Shown here piece by piece: positions 11,726 through 20,571 of a DNA stretch of 64,000 nucleotides. Origin of the DNA: DATMER01 sp040349255 (lineage in GTDB: Bacteria; Acidobacteriota; Thermoanaerobaculia; Multivoradales; UBA5704). A model generated the notes under the pieces. That model did not search any database and was not told the DNA's origin. It worked only from the letters and a program-made list of their open reading frames with translations. Where the stretch lies: assembly GCA_040349255.1 (NCBI GenBank), contig JBEQUE010000055.1, forward strand, positions 1 to 64,000, read 5' to 3'. Position numbers and translations under genes: made by a program. Positions within the stretch are counted from its first letter, which is position 1. Each line of letters begins with the position of its first letter.

Positions 11726-12504
11726 CCCGCGGCTTTGCAGAAGAGCCCGAAAAACGTCTCGCCCGTCCGCTGCCAGACCTGCTCGGGCGTCTCGCCGGTC
11801 TCCTGCGCGAGGCGCGCGGCGATCTCCACCACGTAGGCGGGCCGGTTCGGCTTGCCGCGGTATGGGATCGGCGCCAGGTAGGGCGTGTCCGTCTCGACCA
11901 GGCAGCGGTCGGGCGGCAGGATCGGGATCACCTCGCGGACGTTGCCGGCCTTCGGGAAGGTGATCATGCCGGAGAGGCCGAGATAGTGGCCGCGGTCGAT
12001 CACCTCGCGGGCCATGTCCAGGCCGCCGGCGAAGGAGTGGAAGTCGGCCTTGAGATCGCGGAAGCCGTCCTCGCGCACGACCGCCAGCATCTCCTCGTTG
12101 CTGTCGCGGTTGTGGACCACGACCGGCAGGTCCAGCTCGACGGCCAGCTCCCACTGCTCGCGCATCACCCGGGTCTGGACGTCGCGCGGCGAGTGGTCGT
12201 AGTAGAAGTCGAGCCCGCACTCCCCCACCGCCACGGCCTTCGGGTCGGAGAGCAGGCCGCGGAGCCGCTCGCGGTCGCCGTCCTTCCAGGTGCTCGCGTC
12301 GTGGGGATGGACGCCGAGCGCGCACCAGACGTCCGGATGGCGGTGGCAGAGGGCCAGGATGTCCTCGGCCTCGTCGAGCCGGATGGCCGGCACGAGGAAG
12401 CCCGCCACCCCTCGCTCCCGCGCCTGGTCGAGAGCGCGCTCGCGCTCGTCCGGCGGCAGGCTCTGGAGGTGGCAGTGCGAATCGATGGGACCGGAGGCGC
12501 TCAC
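11722..12504 (-). CDS. TatD family metal-dependent deoxyribonuclease
   Basis: 260 aa. Metal-ligand motifs in TIM-barrel order: DSHCHL, LGVHPHDA, VGECGLDFYYDHSP, VVHNRD, FHSFAGG, ETDTPYLAP. TatD enzymes are Mg-dependent 3'-5' DNases linked to DNA repair and turnover. GTG 12504 is chosen because it forms a GTGA overlap with the stop of the upstream tRNA-binding gene and places DSHCHL seven residues from the N terminus. MetG-type genes are often followed by tatD, which fits the neighbour here. Confidence 0.93.
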   Translation of the reverse strand: MSASGPIDSHCHLQSLPPDERERALDQARERGVAGFLVPAIRLDEAEDILALCHRHPDVWCALGVHPHDASTWKDGDRERLRGLLSDPKAVAVGECGLDFYYDHSPRDVQTRVMREQWELAVELDLPVVVHNRDSNEEMLAVVREDGFRDLKADFHSFAGGLDMAREVIDRGHYLGLSGMITFPKAGNVREVIPILPPDRCLVETDTPYLAPIPYRGKPNRPAYVVEIAARLAQETGETPEQVWQRTGETFFGLFCKAAG

Positions 12505-12851
12505 CGGACTCGGGTGCCGTTGGGGACCGGGACGTCCGGCCGCAGGAGGACCGGCTTGCCGTCGATCGACGCGGCGAGCACCATGCCCTGGGACTCGATG
12601 CCCATGAGCTTCGCCGGCTGGAGGTTGGCGACCACGATCACCTGCCGGTCCACCAGCTCCTCGGGGGTGTAGGCCAGGCCGATGCCGGCGACCAGGGTGC
12701 GGGTGCTCTCCTCGCCCACGTCGACGGTCAGCTTGACCAGCTTCTCGGACTTCGGGACCCGCTCGGCGGCCTTGACGGTCGCGGCCTTGAGCGTGGTCTG
12801 GAAGAACTGGTCGATCGTAATCAGATTCGTAGGTTCGGTCGGTTCGCTCAT
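12501..12851 (-). CDS. Stand-alone tRNA-binding protein (MetRS beta-subunit / Trbp111-like OB fold)
   Basis: 116 aa, corresponding to the C-terminal dimerisation and tRNA-binding domain of methionyl-tRNA synthetase, here as a separate gene. Recognisable blocks: ITIDQFFQTTLKAATV, AERVPKSEKLVKLTVDVGE, RTLVAGIGLAYTPEELV, VIVVANLQPAKLMGIESQGMVLAA. It would bind structured tRNA and may assist a MetRS encoded elsewhere that lacks this domain. Start ATG 12851; stop overlaps the TatD GTG. Confidence 0.88.
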   Translation of the reverse strand: MSEPTEPTNLITIDQFFQTTLKAATVKAAERVPKSEKLVKLTVDVGEESTRTLVAGIGLAYTPEELVDRQVIVVANLQPAKLMGIESQGMVLAASIDGKPVLLRPDVPVPNGTRVR

Positions 12852-12863
12852 GGGACGGGGATT

Positions 12864-13736
12864 CTAGCTCAGCTCGTCGGGCGTGAACCGATAGTGCTCG
12901 CCGCAGAACACGCAGTCGGCGTCGATCGCGCCGTCCTCTTCGCGCAGGTAGTCGCGGTCGTCGGTCGACAGGAGGACCAAGTGGCGCAGCAGGCGCTCCC
13001 GGCTGCAGCGGCAGCGGTAGCGCATCGGCCGGACCTCCTTGACCTCGCGGTCGAAGCCGGCGAGGACGGTCTCGACCACGTTCGGGATGCCGCCCTCGTC
13101 GAGCAGGTGGCTCACTCCCTGGACGCGGGCGATGTTGTCCTGGAGCGCGGCGATGGTCTCGTCCGAAGCACCGGGCATCACCTCGACGATCATGCCGCCG
13201 GCCGCGGCCACGCCGTCGGGCCTGGCCAGCACGCCGAGCATCACCGCGCTCGCGGTCTGCTCGCTCTGCTGGAGGTAGTAGGCGAGGTCGTCGCCGATCT
13301 CTCCGGTGACGAGCTCCACCTGGCTGTTGTAGCTCGCGCCGCGGCCGTGCTCGCGGAGCACGCGCAGGAAGCCCTTGCCGACCGCGGTGCCCACGGCCAG
13401 CTTGCCGTTCGGGTAGTGCGGCACGTCCACCTGCGCGTCGCCGACCATGCCGCGGAGGTTGCCCTCCTCGTCCACCTCGGCCATCACCTGGCGCAGCGGA
13501 CCGTCGCCGCGCACGTCCACGACCAGGCGGGTCGGGGTCTTTGCCGAAAGCCGCAGCAGCAGCGCCGCGCCGGCCATGCACCGGCCGAGCGCCGCCGCGG
13601 CCACCGGGCTCAGGTCGCGCCGGTCGCGCGCCTCCTTGAGCACGTCGGTCAGATCGACCACGGCCCAGCGGAGCGCCCCATCTCCGGCAAGCCCCAGCTC
13701 CAGGCGACCCTGGGCCGTCACATCGGTTTCCTGCAT
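12864..13736 (-). CDS. hslO: Redox-regulated chaperone Hsp33
   Basis: 290 aa, full length. Hsp33 is a cytoplasmic holdase activated when its zinc-binding cysteines are oxidised. The redox switch is intact: CRC (motif CxC) about residue 240 and CVFC (motif CxxC) about residue 273. N-terminal domain blocks include PTRLVVDVRGDGPLR and VGTAVGKGFLRVLRE. A good Shine-Dalgarno (GAGGAG) precedes the ATG. It lies 9 bp downstream of larC in the same transcript direction. Confidence 0.95.
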   Translation of the reverse strand: MQETDVTAQGRLELGLAGDGALRWAVVDLTDVLKEARDRRDLSPVAAAALGRCMAGAALLLRLSAKTPTRLVVDVRGDGPLRQVMAEVDEEGNLRGMVGDAQVDVPHYPNGKLAVGTAVGKGFLRVLREHGRGASYNSQVELVTGEIGDDLAYYLQQSEQTASAVMLGVLARPDGVAAAGGMIVEVMPGASDETIAALQDNIARVQGVSHLLDEGGIPNVVETVLAGFDREVKEVRPMRYRCRCSRERLLRHLVLLSTDDRDYLREEDGAIDADCVFCGEHYRFTPDELS

Positions 13737-13745
13737 CGTTCTCCT

Positions 13746-14990
13746 CTAGATGGCGGCGAGCGCGGCGCGGTAGACGTCGCGCCACGGAACCCCGCTGGCG
13801 AGCGCGAGACGGCGGCAGTCCTCGAACTCGGGCGCCGCGGCGAGAGGCCTGCCGTCGAGGCTCGCCCGCTTCACGCGGACGGTGCCGAACGCGGTTGCGA
13901 CCTCCAGCATCTCCCGCTCCGCTTCGAAGCGGGCGGCACTCGTATAACGGCATCCGAGCGAGCCGGATTCCATCAGGAGGATGCCGGCCAGGGCTTCCAA
14001 CTGGACCCGGCGGCAGAGCAGCGTGATGAGCGTCCCGGGCCGGTTCTTCTTCATCTGGACGGGCGTGAAATAGACGTCCAGCGCGCCCGCGTCGAGGAGG
14101 CGCTCCATGAGGAAGCCGAAGCCCTCGCCGGGCAGGTTGTCCACCTCGCACTCCACCACCATGATCTCCGGCCGGCTTTCCCGAAGGCGTCCGCGCAGCA
14201 GGCGGAGCGCGTTGGGTTGGCCGGGCAGCTCCTTCTTGCCGAGGCCGTAGCCGGTGCCTTCGAGGACCACGGACGGAAAGTCCACGTACTCCTCCACCAG
14301 CTCGGCCAGCAGGACCGCGCCGGTCGGCGTGGTCAGCTCGCCGCCGGGCCCGCCGTAGACCGGAATCCCGCGCAGCAGCTCGGCCGTGGCCGGGGCCGGC
14401 ACCGGCAATTCGCCATGGGCGGTCTTCACCCGGCCGCTCCCCACGTTGACCTGACTGCAGGTGATCCGGCCTGGAGCGAGGACCTCGACCGCCGCCGCCG
14501 CGCCCACCAGGTCGACGATCGAATCGACCGCTCCGACCTCGTGGAAATGGACCCGGTCGATCGGCATGCCGTGCGCCTTGGCCTCGGCCTCTCCCAGGCG
14601 CTGGAAGAGGCGGGTGGCGCGGTCCTTGATCGAATCGGGGAGGTCGCTCGCCCGGATCAGCTCGCGGATCTGCGCCAGGTCCCGGCTGTGGCCGTGATGA
14701 TGGTGATGGTGGTCGTGCTCATGATCGTGGTGGTGGTGATGCTCATGATGATGCTGGTGCTCTTCCGGGTCCGGGCCTTCGATCGGCTTGCCGTCCATGA
14801 GCACGCGGAAGCGGGTACCCATGAAGCCGCCGCGGTTGGCCTTGCGGCTTTCGACCGAGACGCCGGGTAGGCGCAGCCGCGCCACGGTTTCCTGAAGCAC
14901 GTCGAGAGGCATGCCGAGGTCGAGGCAGGCCCCCAGGAACATGTCGCCGGCAATGCCGCTGGAGCAGTCGAGATGATAGTGGTCCGCCAT
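13746..14990 (-). CDS. larC: Nickel-pincer cofactor biosynthesis protein LarC (DUF111)
   Basis: 414 aa in one uninterrupted frame. LarC inserts nickel into the pyridinium dithiocarboxylate precursor of the LarA cofactor. N-terminal signature HLDCSSGIAGDMFLGACLDLG, central DRVHFHEVGAVDSIVDLVGAA, and GIPVYGGPGGELTTPTGA. A dense His/Asp/Glu stretch (about residues 78-105, mostly His) likely buffers nickel. No larA, larB or larE lies in this window. ATG 14990 was chosen; a GTG 18 bases upstream is possible but would overlap the radC stop. Confidence 0.92.
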   Translation of the reverse strand: MADHYHLDCSSGIAGDMFLGACLDLGMPLDVLQETVARLRLPGVSVESRKANRGGFMGTRFRVLMDGKPIEGPDPEEHQHHHEHHHHHDHEHDHHHHHHGHSRDLAQIRELIRASDLPDSIKDRATRLFQRLGEAEAKAHGMPIDRVHFHEVGAVDSIVDLVGAAAAVEVLAPGRITCSQVNVGSGRVKTAHGELPVPAPATAELLRGIPVYGGPGGELTTPTGAVLLAELVEEYVDFPSVVLEGTGYGLGKKELPGQPNALRLLRGRLRESRPEIMVVECEVDNLPGEGFGFLMERLLDAGALDVYFTPVQMKKNRPGTLITLLCRRVQLEALAGILLMESGSLGCRYTSAARFEAEREMLEVATAFGTVRVKRASLDGRPLAAAPEFEDCRRLALASGVPWRDVYRAALAAI

Positions 14991-15001
14991 GGGGCGGTAG
15001 G

Positions 15002-15688
15002 CTAGCACGCGCCCCGCTGCTGGAGGGAAACCCAGCGGCCGGCCGCGCCGAGGACCAGGTGATCGGCGAGCCGCACGCCCACGATCTCCGCCGCCTCCTT
15101 CAATCTCGCCGTGAAGAGGAGATCCGCATCGCTCGGCTCGGGGTCGCCGCTCGGGTGGGTATGAAAGAGGATCACCGCCGCGGCGCCGCGCACGATCGCC
15201 TCCTTGAGAATCTCGCGCGGATCGGCCACGGCGCGGTTCAGGGTGCCCCGGAACAGCTCCCGGTCGCCGAGGAAGCGGTTGCGGGAGTCGAGGAACAAGG
15301 CGCCGACGACCTCCTGGTCGCGCGCCCAGAAGCGCAGGTGGATGTAGCGCGCCACCTCCGCCGGCCGGGCCAGCAGCTCGCGCTCGCCGAGCTGCTCGCG
15401 GGCGACGCGGCCCGCGATCTCCACGGCGGCGAGCAGGGTCGCTGCCTTCGCCGGCCCGAGCCCGTTCCGGCGCAGCGACGCGGGCGTCAGAGACACCAGC
15501 CCCGACAGGCCGCCGGTCTCGCGCAGCAGCTCCATCGCCATCTGGAGCGCCGAGACGCCCCGGGTGCCGGTGCGCAGGAGGACCGCCACCAGCTCGGCGT
15601 CCGAGAGCGCGCCGCTCCCCTGCTTGAGCAGACGCTCGCGGGGCCGTTCGCCCACCGGCAGCTCGCGGATCAGGCCGGCCTTCGGCAA
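15002..15688 (-). CDS. radC: RadC family JAB-domain protein
   Basis: 228 aa. HhH-like N-terminal region (ERPRERLLKQGSGALSDAELVAVLLRTGTRG) and a C-terminal MPN/JAB metalloprotease-like domain with the zinc motif FHTHPSGDPEPSDAD. The historic DNA-repair role of RadC is not supported by later work; its true function is unknown. TTG 15688 was taken as start because GAGGAG sits 8 bases upstream; the frame overlaps the end of the sirtuin gene by 19 bases. Confidence 0.9.
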   Translation of the reverse strand: MPKAGLIRELPVGERPRERLLKQGSGALSDAELVAVLLRTGTRGVSALQMAMELLRETGGLSGLVSLTPASLRRNGLGPAKAATLLAAVEIAGRVAREQLGERELLARPAEVARYIHLRFWARDQEVVGALFLDSRNRFLGDRELFRGTLNRAVADPREILKEAIVRGAAAVILFHTHPSGDPEPSDADLLFTARLKEAAEIVGVRLADHLVLGAAGRWVSLQQRGAC

Positions 15689-16431
15689 CGCCGGATCTCC
15701 TCGGTGAGCCGCGGCAGGGCCTCGCCGGCCGGCGCCGCGATGCGCAGGTCGGCCAGCTTCGAGAACGGAGTCGGCTCGGGGTTCACCTCGACGAAGCAGG
15801 CCCCGGCCCGGTGCGCCACCTCGATCAGGCCGGCCGCCGGATAGACCGTCGAGGACGTGCCCACGGAGACAAACAGGTCGCACTCGGACGCCGCCCGGTA
15901 GGACCGGTTGAGCACCTCCTCGTCCAGGTTCTCGCCGAACCAGACCACGGCCGGCCGGTATTTCCCTCCTCCACAGTCGCAGACCGGCGGCTCCTCGCGC
16001 GACTCGGCGATCGCCTCGCCCATGTCGCGCGTCCGGCCGCAACGCTCGCAGCGGGCCCGCAGGATCGTGCCGTGGACCTCCAGCAGGCTCCGGGTCCCGG
16101 CTCGTCGATGAAGGCCGTCCACGTTCTGGGTGACCAGCAGGAATTCCGGGAAGAGGTCCTCCCACTCGACCAGCGCGAGATGGCCCGGGTTGGGCTCGGC
16201 CTTCGAGGCGGTCTCCCAGCGCCAGCCGTACCAGCGCCAGACCTTGCCCGGGTCGCGCCGGAAGGCCTGCGGCGTGGCCAGCTCCTCGGGGCGCATCCGC
16301 TCCCAGAGCCCACCGGCGCCGCGGAACGTGTCGAGGCCGCTCTCCTTCGACACGCCCGCGCCCGAGAAGACCACGGCGCGTCCGGCGGTCCGGAAGCGCT
16401 CGCACAGCTCGTCGGAGATCTCGAGGTCCAT
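15670..16431 (-). CDS. cobB: NAD-dependent protein deacylase (sirtuin, CobB-like)
   Basis: 253 aa from ATG 16431, which has GGAGG five bases upstream; ATG 16443 and GTG 16452 are alternatives. Sirtuin motifs: VVFSGAGVSKESGLDTFRG, TQNVDGLH, the active-site HG in EVHGT, GTSSTVYPAAG and EVNPEP. Zinc ligands CERC and CDC are visible. The YGWR tetrapeptide matches the Tyr-x-x-Arg pair that marks class III sirtuins (SIRT5/CobB), so desuccinylase or demalonylase activity is likely beside deacetylation; this is inferred from the motif. Confidence 0.92.
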   Translation of the reverse strand: MDLEISDELCERFRTAGRAVVFSGAGVSKESGLDTFRGAGGLWERMRPEELATPQAFRRDPGKVWRWYGWRWETASKAEPNPGHLALVEWEDLFPEFLLVTQNVDGLHRRAGTRSLLEVHGTILRARCERCGRTRDMGEAIAESREEPPVCDCGGGKYRPAVVWFGENLDEEVLNRSYRAASECDLFVSVGTSSTVYPAAGLIEVAHRAGACFVEVNPEPTPFSKLADLRIAAPAGEALPRLTEEIRRCRRPA

Positions 16432-16445
16432 CCCTTCCTCCATCG

Positions 16446-16474
16446 TTGACACCCCGGTTTGCGCCTGCTACAAC
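16446..16474 (+). promoter_or_regulatory. Strong sigma-70 promoter for speB, likely giving a leaderless mRNA
   Basis: TTGACA (16446-16451), 17-bp spacer, extended -10 TGC-TACAAC (16466-16474). The speB ATG begins at 16482, only 7 bases after the -10, so the predicted start of transcription falls on or just before the A of the ATG. No Shine-Dalgarno can fit. Confidence 0.75.
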
Positions 16475-16481
16475 CCGCCCC

Positions 16482-17366
16482 ATGCCCCATCTTCCGACCA
16501 ACTTCGGCCTGCTGGAGCCGGATTCCAGCGCCTACGAGACGAGCCGCGTCGTCGTCCTCCCCGTGCCCTTCGAGCGCACGGTCTCCTATGGCAAGGGGAC
16601 CTCGGGCGGCCCGGCCGCGATCATCCGCGCCTCGCAGAGCCTGGAGCTCTACGACGAGGAGCTGGGCGCCGAGCCCTATCTTCAAGGCATCGCCACCCTG
16701 CCGCCCTTCCTGCCCGAGGCCTACGACATGGCCGAGGCCATGGCCGAGCTCCAGGAGGAGGCGCGCACCCACCTGGAGAACGGCAAGTTCCTCGTCACCC
16801 TGGGCGGCGAGCACAGCATAACCCAGGCGCCGGTCCGCGCGACAAAGGAGGCTCACGGGACGATCGGGGTCGTCCAGTTCGACGCCCATGCCGACCTGCG
16901 CGAGGAGTTCGAGGGCACGCCCTACAGCCACGCGAGCGTCATGAAGCGGGTGGTGGACGACTTCAACCCCACGCTCGCCGTGGGCATCCGCTCGCTCTCG
17001 ACCCCCGAGTCGAAGCTCATCCGCGAGAGGAAGCTGCCGGTGATCTGGGGCCATCAGTTGGACCAGGCCGAGGAGCTGTTCCCCAGGATGCTGGAGGGGC
17101 TGCCGGAGAAGGTCTATCTCACCTTCGACATCGACTACTTCGATCCTTCGCTCGTGCCCGCGACCGGCACCCCGGAGCCGGGCGGCGGCCTCTGGTATCC
17201 GACCCTGCGGATGCTCCGCCACCTGTTCAACAACCGGAAGGTCGTGGCCATGGACGTGCTCGAGCTTGCGCCGGTCGGCGGCCTGCCGGCGAGCGACTTC
17301 CTGACCGCGAAGCTGATCTACAAGTGCCTGGGCTACCTGCAGGAGGCGGAGGCGAAGAAGGCATGA
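16482..17366 (+). CDS. speB: Agmatinase / ureohydrolase family enzyme
   Basis: 294 aa. Arginase/agmatinase metal motifs are all present: LGGEHSIT, QFDAHADLRE, and FDIDYFDPSLVPATGTPEPGG. The last motif is typical of agmatinases, which hydrolyse agmatine to putrescine and urea. The start codon is the ATG immediately downstream of a strong promoter, so the message is probably leaderless. The stop overlaps the next ATG (ATGA). Other ureohydrolase substrates cannot be excluded by sequence. Confidence 0.9.
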   Translation: MPHLPTNFGLLEPDSSAYETSRVVVLPVPFERTVSYGKGTSGGPAAIIRASQSLELYDEELGAEPYLQGIATLPPFLPEAYDMAEAMAELQEEARTHLENGKFLVTLGGEHSITQAPVRATKEAHGTIGVVQFDAHADLREEFEGTPYSHASVMKRVVDDFNPTLAVGIRSLSTPESKLIRERKLPVIWGHQLDQAEELFPRMLEGLPEKVYLTFDIDYFDPSLVPATGTPEPGGGLWYPTLRMLRHLFNNRKVVAMDVLELAPVGGLPASDFLTAKLIYKCLGYLQEAEAKKA

Positions 17367-18523
17367 TCCGCCTGGCGGCCGCGGTCCTCGCCGGCCTGCT
17401 CGCCCTGCCGGCCGGCGCCCAGCCTCCCGGCAGCCCCGCCGAGGTGCTGGACTATCTCGTCGCGCACCGCAAGGACGTGGGGCTGGCGAGCTTCTCGGTC
17501 GCCCAGGACGGTTCCGCCGATCCGGACGATCCGGTCGTGCTGGTCAACGCCGACCAGGCGATGCCGCTGGCCTCGACGATCAAGATCACCCTTCTCGCCG
17601 CCTACGCCCGCGAGGTCGCCGCCGGGAACCTCGATCCGGACGAGCCGGTCGCGCTCCGCGACTGGGAGCGCTACTACCTGCCCGGCACCGACGGCGGCGC
17701 CCACGCCGCCTCCCTGGCCGGCCTCGGCTTCGCCAGGAACCCGGACGGCTCGGCGCAGGACCCGGACGCCACGGCCTCCTGGGACCGCATCGCCCGGGCC
17801 ATGATCCAGCACAGCGACAACGCCGCGGCCGACCTCCTCCTCGCCCGGGTCGGAGACGGCGCGGTCCGCGCGACGCTCGCCGGGATGGGGCTCAGCCGCC
17901 ACCCGCAGCCGCTGCCGATCCTCGGCCTCTTCCTCACCTGGGGCAACCACGACCAGGGCGTCCTGACCAAGGCCCGGCTCAAGAAGCTCTCCCGCCTCTC
18001 CCCGAAGGCCTACGCCGCCGAGGTGAAGCGCCTCCAGGGCCGCTATCTCGACAGCGCCTGGCGCGAGGCCGAGATCGCCTGGCAGCGGACGCACGCGGCC
18101 TTCGGTAGCTACGCGCTGCAGGCGCAGGCCGCGCAGGCGCTCTTCCCCAAGAGCACGGTCCGCGACTACGCCCGCCTGATGGCCGGAACGCTCCAGGGGA
18201 CGATCCTCTCCGAGGAGGCCGTGGCCGTGATGCGCGGCCATCTCGGATGGCCGATGGAGATCCCGGGCAACGCCGAGACCTTCCTCAACCTCGCCGACAA
18301 GGGAGGCTCGCTCGCCGGCGTGCTCACCGACTCGATGTACTTCACGCCCAAGCGTGGCGACTTCCCGGGCACCGGCCACGTGACGGTCCTGTTCCTGCGC
18401 AACCTGCCCGCGGACGTCTTCGAGGGCCTCACCCGCACCTTCGACCACCAGCTCTTCGAGCTGAATCTGGGGCTGGACCGCGATTTCGCCGAGGAGGCGG
18501 AACGGCGGCTGGCGGGCCGTTAG
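17363..18523 (+). CDS. Secreted class A beta-lactamase-like serine hydrolase
   Basis: 386 aa with an N-terminal signal peptide ending near AGAQ. Active-site elements of the beta-lactamase/DD-peptidase superfamily: STIK (Ser-x-x-Lys) about residue 72, SDN in IQHSDNAAADLLL, and KGG in NLADKGGSLAG. A long lysine/arginine-rich insert follows the SDN motif. No clear class A Glu166 (ExxLN) motif was found, so it may be a peptidoglycan-acting hydrolase rather than a resistance enzyme. Coupled to speB by ATGA; its end overlaps the convergent kinase gene by four bases. Confidence 0.75.
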   Translation: MIRLAAAVLAGLLALPAGAQPPGSPAEVLDYLVAHRKDVGLASFSVAQDGSADPDDPVVLVNADQAMPLASTIKITLLAAYAREVAAGNLDPDEPVALRDWERYYLPGTDGGAHAASLAGLGFARNPDGSAQDPDATASWDRIARAMIQHSDNAAADLLLARVGDGAVRATLAGMGLSRHPQPLPILGLFLTWGNHDQGVLTKARLKKLSRLSPKAYAAEVKRLQGRYLDSAWREAEIAWQRTHAAFGSYALQAQAAQALFPKSTVRDYARLMAGTLQGTILSEEAVAVMRGHLGWPMEIPGNAETFLNLADKGGSLAGVLTDSMYFTPKRGDFPGTGHVTVLFLRNLPADVFEGLTRTFDHQLFELNLGLDRDFAEEAERRLAGR

Positions 18524-20562
18524 CTAGCCGGCGCCATCGGTAGATCGACCCAGAAGGTGCTTCCGTTCCCGGGCTGGGTGTCGACGCCGATGCGGCCGCC
18601 GTGGTGCTCGACGATCGCCTTGCAGATCGCGAGGCCGAGGCCGGTGCCGCCCTTGTCGCGATGGGCCGCGGTCTCCACCTGGCCGAAGCGCTCGAAGATG
18701 CGCTGGTGATAGCCCTCGGGGATGCCGGGGCCCTGATCTTCGACGAGGAGCCGGGCCATGCCAGCCTCTCCAGGCCCGGCCTTCACCCGCACCTCGCCGC
18801 CCGGCGGCGAGAACTTGATGGCGTTGGAAAGCAGGTTGAGCAGCACCTGCACGACACGGTCGGGATCCACCTGCAGCCGGATCGCGGTGGGCGGGCAGAC
18901 CAGGGCGACTCCCTGCTCCCGAGCCACCGAGCGCACCGCTTCGAGCGCCTGGTCGAACAGAGGCTGAAGGTCCACCTCCGCGACCTTCAGCTCGAACCGG
19001 CCGCTGTCCAAGCGGTCGAAGTCCAGGATGTCGTTGATCAGGGCCGTGAGCCGTACCACGTTGCGCTCCGCCAGGAGCAGCAGCTCGCGCATCTGGGCCG
19101 ATGTGTCGCCCGCGACGCCGGCTGCCAGGAGCCCGAGCGCTCCGCGGATCGAGGTCAGGGGCGTGCGCAGCTCGTGGCTCACGGTGGACACGAACTCGGA
19201 CTTGAGACGGTCCACCTCCCGGCGCTCCGAAATGTCCTGCATGTTGCAGGCGAAACGCCGCCCCTCGGGGGTTTCGAACTCGAACAGCGCCGCCTCCCCG
19301 TGGAAGACCTCGCCGTTCTTCCGCTTCCCCCGCCACTGGGACACGCGGCCGATCGCCTCCTGGTGGGCCCACCGCAGGTAGGAATCCGGCCCGGAGTCCG
19401 GCGCGTCCGCGAGCAGGATCGCGACGCTGCGGCCGATCAGCTCGTGCTCCCGGTAGCCGAAGGTCGCCTCGGCCGCCGGGTTCACCGACTCGATCCGGCT
19501 CTTCTCGTCGAAGGTGATCATGCCGCCGATCATGTGGCTGACGAGCGCCCGGTTCCGCGCCTCGCTGATCCGCAGCACCCCCTCGGCCCGCGAGGTCACG
19601 ACGAGCAGAAGCGTCCCGAGCAGCCCGGTGAACAGAAGGCCGCCGAGCAGGATCGACCGGGCCGGCCAGGACATGGCCGGCGAGGAGCCCGTGGGCGCGA
19701 CGCGCACCTCCCACTGCCGGCCGGCGAAATAGATCCGCTCTCTCCAAGCCGCTCCCCCGTCCTCCGTCCAGGCCTGGTCGGCGTAGAGCAGCCCGGGGTT
19801 CTCCGGATCCTGGTTGTCGAACAGGGCGACGGACACACCCTCGCGCGGCAGCGCCCGGAGCGCGGTCTCCAAGAGGTCGCCGAGACGGAACGCGCCGGTG
19901 GTGTAACCCCGGACCTGTCGGCGGCGGAGCTCGACCGTGCCCGGCGCCGGATCGCCGGCATAGACCGGTGAGAACACGAGCGTGTTGGGTTGGCTCCCGT
20001 CCTCGCTCACCAGCCGGATCGGTCCGGTGGCCACGAGCCGGCCGGTGTCGCGAGCCCGCTCGAGAGCCTGGAGCCGCACGGGCTCGGAAGCCACGTTGAA
20101 GCCCATCGCACTCTGGGCCGACGCGGGCTCGATGAAGTGCACCACCACGTACTCGGGATGCATGGCAGACGGCCCGCGCTGCCCCCGGGCGTCGAGCTCG
20201 GTGATCCTCAGCCCGCTCTCGGCCTCGAACCGGGCGCGGCCCGCGCCTTCCACCACGGGGTTCCAGGAGAGCCCCCGGATGCCCGGGTGGCGGCGCAAGG
20301 CCGGCTCCACGAAGCGCCGGAACTCCTCGCGCCCGAGGTCCGGCTGGCTGGCGAGCAGAGCGTTCAGGGAGAGGAGAACCTCGAGATGCCCGTCGCAGCT
20401 CACCCGGACGGCCGAGGCGAGCGTCCGCGCGCGTTCCTCGAAGCTCCTGCGGGCCGCCTCCTCCTCACGTCGGCTGGCATAGAGGAAGAGGAGGAGGGAC
20501 AGGCCGGCCGACACGGCGAGCGGAAGGACAAATACCAGTCTCCGCCGCAGGAGCCGGGCCAT
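18520..20562 (-). CDS. Membrane sensor histidine kinase (CHASE-PAS-HisKA-HATPase)
   Basis: 680 aa. A membrane segment lies at about residues 8-28, an extracytoplasmic CHASE-like domain at about 60-300 (HPGIRGLSWNPVV, FIEPASAQSAMGFNVASEP), and a second membrane helix at about 310-330. Then come a PAS domain, HisKA with the phospho-acceptor VSHELRTPL, and an ATPase domain (N box LLNLLSNAIKF, DQGPGIPEG, GTGLGLAI). The protein ends after the ATPase domain without a receiver domain. No adjacent response regulator gene, so the output partner is unknown. Confidence 0.9.
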   Translation of the reverse strand: MARLLRRRLVFVLPLAVSAGLSLLLFLYASRREEEAARRSFEERARTLASAVRVSCDGHLEVLLSLNALLASQPDLGREEFRRFVEPALRRHPGIRGLSWNPVVEGAGRARFEAESGLRITELDARGQRGPSAMHPEYVVVHFIEPASAQSAMGFNVASEPVRLQALERARDTGRLVATGPIRLVSEDGSQPNTLVFSPVYAGDPAPGTVELRRRQVRGYTTGAFRLGDLLETALRALPREGVSVALFDNQDPENPGLLYADQAWTEDGGAAWRERIYFAGRQWEVRVAPTGSSPAMSWPARSILLGGLLFTGLLGTLLLVVTSRAEGVLRISEARNRALVSHMIGGMITFDEKSRIESVNPAAEATFGYREHELIGRSVAILLADAPDSGPDSYLRWAHQEAIGRVSQWRGKRKNGEVFHGEAALFEFETPEGRRFACNMQDISERREVDRLKSEFVSTVSHELRTPLTSIRGALGLLAAGVAGDTSAQMRELLLLAERNVVRLTALINDILDFDRLDSGRFELKVAEVDLQPLFDQALEAVRSVAREQGVALVCPPTAIRLQVDPDRVVQVLLNLLSNAIKFSPPGGEVRVKAGPGEAGMARLLVEDQGPGIPEGYHQRIFERFGQVETAAHRDKGGTGLGLAICKAIVEHHGGRIGVDTQPGNGSTFWVDLPMAPAS

Positions 20563-20571
20563 GACGCAAAA

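Noticed and set aside
17363..18523. Antibiotic-resistance beta-lactamase
   Set aside because: SxxK, SDN and KGG are present, but no convincing Glu166 motif and a large insert; the resistance role is unsupported.
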